Source: SZUA-309 sp965233675 (GTDB lineage Bacteria; Pseudomonadota; Gammaproteobacteria; Pseudomonadales; Azotimanducaceae). Taken from it: 64,000 nucleotides of DNA. Every line of letters begins with the position of its first letter. Position 1 is the first letter of the stretch. Where the stretch lies: the NCBI GenBank assembly GCA_965233675.1, contig OZ247498.1:3968001-4032000 (forward strand), read 5' to 3'. The translations under genes were made by a program, and so were the position numbers. The notes beneath the pieces are model-generated. The model saw only the letters and a list, made by a program, of their open reading frames with translations. It made no database searches and was not told the origin of the DNA. Positions 57,823 through 64,000 of this stretch are shown here, in pieces.

Positions 57823-59625
57823 ATGCTGAATTTTCACCGGGGGTGCTCCCTCCACAGGCGTGCGCTGAATGGCGGGCTTCTGTTGCTGATGACGGCAATG
57901 CTTGCGCTCAGCGGCTGCGGCGATTCGTCCACAGAGGGGAGGAAGCCGGAGGCCGGCAGCCAGACCACGGATTTCGCCGCCAACGCAGCGCGTTGGGCGG
58001 CCGAGGAATTTCAACCTTCGACTCTCGACCGGGAAGCGCAGCTTGCCGAACTCGCCTGGTTCACGGAGGCGGCGGCCCCTTTTCGTGGCATGCGGATCAG
58101 CGTGGTATCCGAGACCCTGACCACCCATGAGTACGAAGCCACCGTGCTGGCGGAGGCCTTCGAGGAGATCACGGGCATCGAGGTGACCCACGACCTGATC
58201 CAGGAAGGGGACGTGATCGAGAAACTGCAGACCCAGATGCAGTCCGGCCAGAACGTCTACGATGCTTACGTGAACGACTCCGACCTGATCGGCACCCACT
58301 CACGCTATGGCTATGTGGTGCCACTGTCGGACTTCATGGCGGGCGAGGGGGCGGACGTCACCCTGCCCACACTGGATCTGGATGACTTCATCGGCCTGTC
58401 GTTCACCACCGGCGCCGACGGCAAGCTCTACCAGTTGCCCGATCAGCAGTTCGCCAATCTCTACTGGTTCCGCTACGACTGGTTCCAGCGGGAAGACCTG
58501 AAGGCCGCGTTTCGGGCCAGATATGGTTACGAGCTCGGCGTGCCGGTGAACTGGTCGGCCTATGAGGATATTGCCGAGTTTTTCTCCGTGCATGTGGGCG
58601 AACTCGATGGCATGCGGGTGTACGGCCACATGGACTATGGCAAGAAAGACCCGTCGCTCGGCTGGCGCTTCACGGACGCCTGGCTGTCCATGGCGGGGGC
58701 CGGTGATGGGGGCATCCCGAACGGGCTGCCGGTGGATGAATGGGGCATCCGGGTGGAAGGGTGCCGGCCTGTGGGGGCCTCCACCTCCCGGGGCGGTGCG
58801 GCCAACGGTCCAGCCGCCGTCTACGCGCTGCGCAAATACATGGATTGGTTGAAGGCCTTCGCCCCGCCGGAAGCCTCCGGCATGACCTTTTCCGAGGCTG
58901 GCCCGGTGCCGGCCCAGGGCCACATCGCCCAGCAGATCTTCTGGTACACCACGTTCACCGCGGACATGATCGCCGAGGGGCTGGCGGTGGTGAACGAGGA
59001 CGGCACCCCGAAATGGCGGATGGCGCCGTCACCCCACGGACCTTACTGGTCAGAAGGCATGAAACTTGGCTATCAGGATACGGGGGCCTGGACGTTCCTC
59101 GAGAGTACGCCGCTGGACCGGCGCAAGGCCGCCTGGCTCTATGCCCAGTTCGTGGTCTCCAAATCGGTGTCTCTGAAGAAGACCCTGGTGGGTCTGACCC
59201 CGATCCGGGACTCGGATCTGCAGTCGGCGGCGATGACGGAAGTGGCGCCGAGGCTGGGTGGCCTGGTCGAGTTCTATCGCAGCCCGGCCAGAACCGCCTG
59301 GACGCCCACAGGGACCAACGTGCCGGATTACCCGAAACTCGCCCAGCTGTGGTGGCCGAACGTGGCTGACGCGGTGGGTGGGGCGGTGAGTCCTCAGGAG
59401 GCCATGGATACCCTGGCCGCTCAGCAGGATCGGGTGCTCGAGCGCCTGCAACGGGCCGGCATTCAGGGCGAATGCGGACCGAAACTGAATCCGGAGGAAG
59501 ACCCTGAGGTTTGGCTGTCCCGGCCGGGTGCGCCCAAGGCGAAGCTCGCCAATGAAAAACCACCCGGGCAGACGGTGCCCTACGATGCGCTCATTCAGGC
59601 CTGGCGGGAGGGCCGTGCGTCTTGA
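57823..59625 (+). CDS. glpV: Glycerol ABC transporter substrate-binding lipoprotein (GlpV-like)
   Basis: The ~600-residue solute-binding protein has a lipobox (ALSGC) and a long family 1-type binding domain starting FRGMRISVVSETLTTHEYEA. The length suits large GlpV proteins. I prefer ATG 57823 (AGGGG 6 nt upstream) to ATG 57817. It closes the operon; expression presumably depends on glycerol, but no operator was identified. Confidence 0.9.
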   Translation: MLNFHRGCSLHRRALNGGLLLLMTAMLALSGCGDSSTEGRKPEAGSQTTDFAANAARWAAEEFQPSTLDREAQLAELAWFTEAAAPFRGMRISVVSETLTTHEYEATVLAEAFEEITGIEVTHDLIQEGDVIEKLQTQMQSGQNVYDAYVNDSDLIGTHSRYGYVVPLSDFMAGEGADVTLPTLDLDDFIGLSFTTGADGKLYQLPDQQFANLYWFRYDWFQREDLKAAFRARYGYELGVPVNWSAYEDIAEFFSVHVGELDGMRVYGHMDYGKKDPSLGWRFTDAWLSMAGAGDGGIPNGLPVDEWGIRVEGCRPVGASTSRGGAANGPAAVYALRKYMDWLKAFAPPEASGMTFSEAGPVPAQGHIAQQIFWYTTFTADMIAEGLAVVNEDGTPKWRMAPSPHGPYWSEGMKLGYQDTGAWTFLESTPLDRRKAAWLYAQFVVSKSVSLKKTLVGLTPIRDSDLQSAAMTEVAPRLGGLVEFYRSPARTAWTPTGTNVPDYPKLAQLWWPNVADAVGGAVSPQEAMDTLAAQQDRVLERLQRAGIQGECGPKLNPEEDPEVWLSRPGAPKAKLANEKPPGQTVPYDALIQAWREGRAS

Positions 59626-59664
59626 ATCCGGATGGATCCAGGTGGTGTGAGTAAAGACTTACTT

Positions 59665-59694
59665 GCATAAAAAAGGCCGCCAGGTGGCGGCCTT
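59665..59694 (-). terminator. Intrinsic terminator for the minus-strand secreted protein gene
   Basis: On the minus strand an AAGGCCGCC/GGCGGCCTT hairpin (loop ACCT) is followed by a run of T's (the A-run at 59669-59674 on the plus strand). It lies 130 bp beyond the stop of the gene at 59824 and may also damp transcription from glpV. Confidence 0.8.
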
Positions 59695-59823
59695 GCAGTC
59701 CTCTGGATGGAAGGTCTTTGGAGGGGAACGCCCCATCATCGAGGATTGCTGCCCCATCCGGGGCGGGCGGCGGCTACGGCTGACCTGGGAGGGGTTGGCC
59801 AGCCGATCGCCTCAATCGTCGAT

Positions 59824-60171
59824 TCAGTTACCGGCCACCTGCACAGAGTCCGAAGCCGGGGCGTAGTGGGTGTAGGCCGCGCCGTTGTTGCTCAGCAGCC
59901 TGCCGTTCTTGCTGGTTTCGCAGCTGAAGCCCACCTCGACCCGTTCGCCGTTCTCCCAGACGGTGGCGTTGATGTAGTAGGTGCGGGTGTTGTCGTCCTC
60001 ACGAATCAGATAGTTGCGTTTCGTCATCAGACCGCTGAACTGGCTTTCGTTGGCTTCCAGGCAGGCCTGGTAGCCGCGGTACTCGCTGGGCGTGCTGGTT
60101 ACCGCAACGGCAGCCGCGCTGGAGAGAGCGGCGGCTGCGGCGGCGGCGATCATCAGGGGTGATTTCTTCAT
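59824..60171 (-). CDS. Secreted hypothetical protein
   Basis: The 115-residue product has a signal peptide (about residues 1-23, Ala-rich). The mature part has two Cys (QACLEAN, FSCETS) likely forming a disulfide, and a beta-rich middle (TRTYYINATVWENGERVEVG). The family was not recognised. It is divergent from the LysR gene. Confidence 0.7.
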   Translation of the reverse strand: MKKSPLMIAAAAAAALSSAAAVAVTSTPSEYRGYQACLEANESQFSGLMTKRNYLIREDDNTRTYYINATVWENGERVEVGFSCETSKNGRLLSNNGAAYTHYAPASDSVQVAGN

Positions 60172-60303
60172 GGTTTCCTCTCGCTCGAACTGGGGTGTGA
60201 ATGTGTTACCTAAAGTAACGGTATATCGTTGACGTGGGAATAAAAGTAACGTAGAACCTGATTCTCTGATATTTGTACCCCCTCCTGATCAAGGTGGATC
60301 GTT

Positions 60304-61278
60304 ATGTCCATGGCCGCGGGCTACGAGGTGGATTGGAATCTGGTTCGAACCTTCGTTTCCGTGGTGGAAGCCGGGTCTCTGTCCGGGGCGGCGCGAACCC
60401 TGGAGCTTGCCCACCCCACTGTCGCCCGGCACATACAGCAGCTGGAGCGCCAACTGGGCGTGGCGCTGTTCGAGCGGACGGCCAGCGGGCTGGCCCTGAA
60501 TGACGCCGGGCAACGGCTGGCGGATGTGGCGTTCCGCATGCGCCGGGAGGCCAGAACGCTCGAATCCGTCGGGGAAAGTGTTCGCTCCGAGACCACGGGC
60601 CGGGTACGGATCACCATTGCCGAACTGCTGGCGGATCTGATGCCGGAGCTGCTGGCCCCTCTGAAAGATCTGGAAGGCGCGGAAGCGCGCTGTATCGAAC
60701 TGATCGTTTCCAGGGAACAGCTCAATCTGCTGGAGCGGGAAGCGGATGTGGCCATTCGCCACATGCGCCCGGAACAGACGGAACTCGTCTGCCGGAAACT
60801 GGGTGCGGTCCCCATGGGCGCCTGGGCGAGTGAAGCGTATCTGGCCCGGTTCGGGCATCCGACCATGACCACCCTGAATGAACATCGATTCATCGATGGC
60901 CTTTCCTTTCGCGGGTTCACCCTGGCCCTGGAACGGCTTGGCCATAAAGTGCCGGATTCGCAGGTCGCCTTCCGTACGGACTGTCTGCACAGCCAGTGCC
61001 GGGTGGCTGAACTGGGTTGGGGCCTGGTTGGGTTACCGGACTATCTGGCCGAACGGACGCCGGGCCTGGTCAAGGTGCTGGGGGATGCACCGGAAGCGGT
61101 GGCTCTGGATATCTGGCTGGTTGCCCGGCCGGCCATGCGCCAGCAGAAGTTGCTGCGACTGGTTTACGACACGCTGGTGGACGGACTGGCGGAAGCCTTC
61201 AAAGTGCCACAGCCGCTGGCAGCTCAGAGCGCATCTGACGCCCGGACGGCCGGAGAATCCACCCCGGCGCTGGGATAG
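60304..61278 (+). CDS. LysR-family transcriptional regulator
   Basis: This 324-residue LTTR has an N-terminal winged HTH (FVSVVEAGSLSGAARTLELA with HPTVARHIQQLE) and a C-terminal effector domain. The target is unknown; candidates are the divergent secreted-protein gene or the convergent sulfatase. Its 3' end overlaps the sulfatase 3' end by 55 bp. Confidence 0.92.
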   Translation: MSMAAGYEVDWNLVRTFVSVVEAGSLSGAARTLELAHPTVARHIQQLERQLGVALFERTASGLALNDAGQRLADVAFRMRREARTLESVGESVRSETTGRVRITIAELLADLMPELLAPLKDLEGAEARCIELIVSREQLNLLEREADVAIRHMRPEQTELVCRKLGAVPMGAWASEAYLARFGHPTMTTLNEHRFIDGLSFRGFTLALERLGHKVPDSQVAFRTDCLHSQCRVAELGWGLVGLPDYLAERTPGLVKVLGDAPEAVALDIWLVARPAMRQQKLLRLVYDTLVDGLAEAFKVPQPLAAQSASDARTAGESTPALG

Positions 61279-62993
61279 ACGACTTCCTCGCTCAGCGCAT
61301 AGCCGTAGCGGACGGCGCGGAGCCTGATCGTCTCCCGATCACCCGGTGAGGGAAGTGGTTCGCCGGTATAAATCCGCCACCCTGCTCCGGTATTGACCTC
61401 GATCGACGCACCTTCCCCGCCTGTCTCGCCATTTTCGCCTCCCCCGGGCTGTGCCAGCAGGCGGCCATCGTTCTGCTCAATCACGACCGGCGCTGGCGTC
61501 CGGGGCTGCTGTTCGGCAGGCCAGAAGCGTTCGGCCATGGCGGCTTCGTCCTCATCGGCCAGATCCGGGATGTTCAGTCGCCACCGGGCATACGCCATAC
61601 GCATGCGGGTCAGCGCCGGCAGATAGTCCGGGTCGTCTGCCAGGTTGGTGAGTTCCCAGGGATCTGCGTCCAGGTCATAGAGCACTTCGGTGGGTCTTGG
61701 CGCGAACCACTGCATCGCTGCCGGGCTCAGCGTGCCCGACTCGTGGTGGTGCCAGAGACGCTGCATGATTCGGCCCTGATCCCGATAGGCGAGATGGACC
61801 GCACCCGGTGAGCCGGGATCGTAGTAGTGCAGGTATTTGAAGCGATGATCCCGGACGGCCCGGACCCGGTCCCGCTGCTCGTCCATCCGGTCCCGGCTGG
61901 CGTAAACATAGCGTCGCTGCTGGGCGGCCTCACTCAGCCGATCCTGGCCCTGGTGAAAGGGGCTGGGTGGGAGACCGGCGAACGCGAGCAGGGTGGGTGC
62001 CAGGTCCACGAAGGAGATCAGTCGATCGTCCCGGCTGCCGGGTTCGAAGTGCGGCGGCTGCCGGTTGGCTGGCCAGCGCACGATCATGGGTACGCGGATT
62101 CCGGCGTCGAAGAGTTCCCGCTTGGCCCGCGGCAGCGCGTCGCCGTGGTCCGTGGTCCAGACGATGAGGGTGTTCTCGAGTTCGCCCTGGGCTTCGAGCA
62201 TGCGAATGATGCCGCCCACCTGCGCGTCCATGAGTTGGACGTTGTCGTAGTGATCGGCGATGTGGGCGCGCACGGCTGGATCGTCCGGATAGTAGGGCGG
62301 CACGATCACCTGGGCAGGATCCGTGCGCTCGGCCAGGCCCGCCCGTTCGGCGGCACGCAGTTCAGCAACCCGGCGGCTGCCGGCTGAATGGGTATCTTCC
62401 GGCAGAAAAGTCGCGCTTTCGTGAGTCACCAGAAAATTAATCTGACCGAAGAACGGTTGCCCAACCGGTCGATCGGCGAGAAATGACGGCCAGGCCTGAT
62501 CCAGTCGCAGGTTGGGCACCTCCTCGTCCCAGATCGTTTCCGGCCCGCTGCCGGCATAAACCCCGGAAAACTGGTAGTCGATCTTGCGATCCGTGAAGGT
62601 GAGGTAACCGGCGCTTCGGAGCAGTTCCGGGAACGCTTTCACCTCAGCGGGCGGCACGGCCAGATAGCGTGCGACCGGCGAGGTGGAAGTGCGCATGTGC
62701 ATCGCCCCCAGACTGATCTGATGCACGCCGGTGATGAAGGCTGCCCGGCTGGGTGCGCAGACCCCGGCGGTGGTGAAGGTGTTGGGAAAGCGCACGCCGC
62801 TGGCGGCCAGTGAATCCAGATTCGGGGTGCGGGCCAGTGGATCGCCAAAGGCGCCGACATGGGCACTCAGGTCCTCCGCCATGAGCACGAGAATGTTCGG
62901 TGGGCCGGTTCGGTCCTGCTTCGTTTGCGCTCCAGCCGGAAGCGTGACAAGAAGGGCCACGGAGAGCGCGATCAGTCCCGGCAGCTTCGTCAT
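61224..62993 (-). CDS. Sulfatase, exported
   Basis: This 589-residue sulfatase carries the formylglycine motif C-x-P-S-R in VCAPSRAAFITG, the metal site ILVLMAEDLSAHVGAFGD and TDHGDALPRAK. A signal peptide covers about residues 1-22 (ending PAGA). The closest pattern is heparan N-sulfatase-like. The last ~85 residues form an extra domain. A formylglycine-generating enzyme would be needed; none is in the window. It lies 1 bp after the phospholipase stop. Confidence 0.9.
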   Translation of the reverse strand: MTKLPGLIALSVALLVTLPAGAQTKQDRTGPPNILVLMAEDLSAHVGAFGDPLARTPNLDSLAASGVRFPNTFTTAGVCAPSRAAFITGVHQISLGAMHMRTSTSPVARYLAVPPAEVKAFPELLRSAGYLTFTDRKIDYQFSGVYAGSGPETIWDEEVPNLRLDQAWPSFLADRPVGQPFFGQINFLVTHESATFLPEDTHSAGSRRVAELRAAERAGLAERTDPAQVIVPPYYPDDPAVRAHIADHYDNVQLMDAQVGGIIRMLEAQGELENTLIVWTTDHGDALPRAKRELFDAGIRVPMIVRWPANRQPPHFEPGSRDDRLISFVDLAPTLLAFAGLPPSPFHQGQDRLSEAAQQRRYVYASRDRMDEQRDRVRAVRDHRFKYLHYYDPGSPGAVHLAYRDQGRIMQRLWHHHESGTLSPAAMQWFAPRPTEVLYDLDADPWELTNLADDPDYLPALTRMRMAYARWRLNIPDLADEDEAAMAERFWPAEQQPRTPAPVVIEQNDGRLLAQPGGGENGETGGEGASIEVNTGAGWRIYTGEPLPSPGDRETIRLRAVRYGYALSEEVVYPSAGVDSPAVRASDAL

Positions 62994-62994
62994 G

Positions 62995-64000
62995 CTAGTA
63001 CCGGGCCTGGAGGAAATCGTTGATGGTGAAACCGATGCCCAGCCGCTCCACCTTGTGGTCGTAGTCGATCAGGCTTTCGCCATAGCCGTTGTAATAGAGC
63101 GCGTAGAGCCGGAAGTGCTTGGTGATCGGATAACTCCAGGTGAACTCGAAGCCGTTTTTCCGGGTGCCGGGGCGAAACATGGCGGTGAACGTGTTCCGGT
63201 TCGGCGTCCAGATGGCCCGGACGTCGCCATAACCCAGATACTGATGAATGTCCGGGTTGTCGTCGGACGCTTCTTCCTCGGGAAGTCGATACCAGGCCCG
63301 GAGCGCCAGCGAGAAGTTAGAGTGCAGGTCCAGGCCCATTCGGCCCATGAGCCGGTCCCAGCTTCGCGACAGCGGTTCGCTGCGACCGTTGGACTGGTGG
63401 TTGTAGCCGAGATCCCAGCCGGCGACTTTCACACCCAGAGGCAGGTTTATGCCACCGTAGTGACGCCAGAATATCTCCGGTTCGTAGTTGGTTTCCCGGA
63501 ATGGTTTGGACAGCGCGCTGTTGTAGGCCTGAAACCAGGACTTGGTGGTGTAGCCGAACAGCAGATCGTTCTCGGTGCCGAGCATGCGGCGCCAGAGCGG
63601 GAACTTGACGCTGATCTGGAGCACGGCTTCCTGCTTCTGCAGCCGGCCTTCCTGTTCGGACACTTCAGGCCGGTTCGGGTCGTTGCGCAGGCTGTAAGGG
63701 AGCACGTAATTGGGCTGGTGCGGCGTGAGACTGTAGCTGCGATCGAGACTCTGCCGTTCGGCGGCGATCTGCTGGCTGAAGGACGCCACCGGTTCTTCCT
63801 TTTTTGCCAGCAGCGCGTCTGCCTCCGCACTGTTCGGAGCGCCGCTGGGCGAGGAAGCCGAGGCGGCGGTTCCTGTGGGAGTGGCGGGTTCCATGCTGCC
63901 GCAGCGCGCCTTGATCTGGGCCACGGTCACGTCCGCCGCGGCGTGAGCAATCTCGTTCAGGTAGCAATCCTCGACGGTATCCGCCCAGGTGCTGGCAGTG
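62995..64000 (-). CDS. pldA: Outer-membrane phospholipase A (partial at window edge)
   Basis: The frame is open to base 64000, so the N-terminus is missing. The OMPLA catalytic motif is clear: NHQSNGRSEPLSRSWDR, with the His and Ser of the catalytic site. Alternating aromatic strands fit a 12-stranded barrel. The enzyme hydrolyses outer-membrane phospholipids after membrane disturbance. The stop codon is at 62995, directly before the sulfatase gene, so the two are co-transcribed. Confidence 0.9.
   Translation of the reverse strand, partial: TASTWADTVEDCYLNEIAHAAADVTVAQIKARCGSMEPATPTGTAASASSPSGAPNSAEADALLAKKEEPVASFSQQIAAERQSLDRSYSLTPHQPNYVLPYSLRNDPNRPEVSEQEGRLQKQEAVLQISVKFPLWRRMLGTENDLLFGYTTKSWFQAYNSALSKPFRETNYEPEIFWRHYGGINLPLGVKVAGWDLGYNHQSNGRSEPLSRSWDRLMGRMGLDLHSNFSLALRAWYRLPEEEASDDNPDIHQYLGYGDVRAIWTPNRNTFTAMFRPGTRKNGFEFTWSYPITKHFRLYALYYNGYGESLIDYDHKVERLGIGFTINDFLQARY

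Overview
The window is a chromosomal segment of a gammaproteobacterium. The left edge carries polA - engB - cytochrome c4 - dsbA - endonuclease/exonuclease/phosphatase gene, an order also known from Pseudomonas. Most flanking sequence is GC-rich with conventional housekeeping genes. I could not fix the genus. I saw no tRNA, rRNA or CRISPR array.

Layout. (1) 1-17233: core genes, namely polA (C-terminal part), engB, cytochrome c4, dsbA, an EEP-family phosphoesterase, a PQQ/haem alcohol dehydrogenase, aceE with an overlapping sulfotransferase gene, a BON-OmpA protein coupled to a coiled-coil protein, an MFS transporter, a formyl-THF cyclo-ligase-like gene, a nucleotide pyrophosphatase-like enzyme and an amidase. 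(2) 17244-about 32440: a chromosomal integron. An intact integron integrase on the minus strand faces away from an array of about 20 cassettes or cassette remnants. I mapped 15 full attC sites (96 or 99 bp, two sequence subfamilies), 2 miniature attC sites of about 30 bp, 1 attC split by an insertion sequence and 1 degenerate terminal site. Cassettes encode a PD-(D/E)XK nuclease-like protein, several toxin-antitoxin pairs (a reversed Gp49-type HigBA, a classical HigBA, a decayed HigB with intact HigA, BrnTA, DUF4160/DUF2442), small secreted, lipo- and membrane proteins, a split P-loop kinase and a DUF457-type membrane protein. Two different IS3-family elements sit at the distal end. (3) 32545-45344: mostly plus-strand, tightly packed single-domain genes (VOC, DUF5519, DUF3465, DUF1428, GFA, cupin, SRPBCC, NTPase, DUF1801, ABM, SnoaL, HAD, MAPEG, isochorismatase, NUDIX, DUF1330, carbonic anhydrase) with several truncated gene stubs. 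The content resembles integron cassettes but I see no attC. (4) 45358-64000: photolyase and DNA polymerase II (divergent), a Spy-like protein, a sterol desaturase-family protein, an ArsP/DUF318 permease, an MscS channel, a NUDIX hydrolase, a six-gene glpSTPQUV-type glycerol ABC transporter, a LysR regulator, a sulfatase and a partial outer-membrane phospholipase A.

How the integron works as a unit. Each cassette's own 5' end (TTAGGC plus 3-6 nt) is complementary to its own 3' end (the same nucleotides before GCCTAAC). Many cassette ORFs stop at the TAA inside the attC R'' core, and one protein has an attC-encoded tail. Three TA cassettes have a good sigma70-like promoter placed so that transcription should start at the toxin start codon. 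A 129-130 bp sequence opens the first cassette and recurs after attC17, where an IS truncates it, so the same cassette apparently once sat at both ends of the array. The two IS elements then fused cassettes and split an attC.
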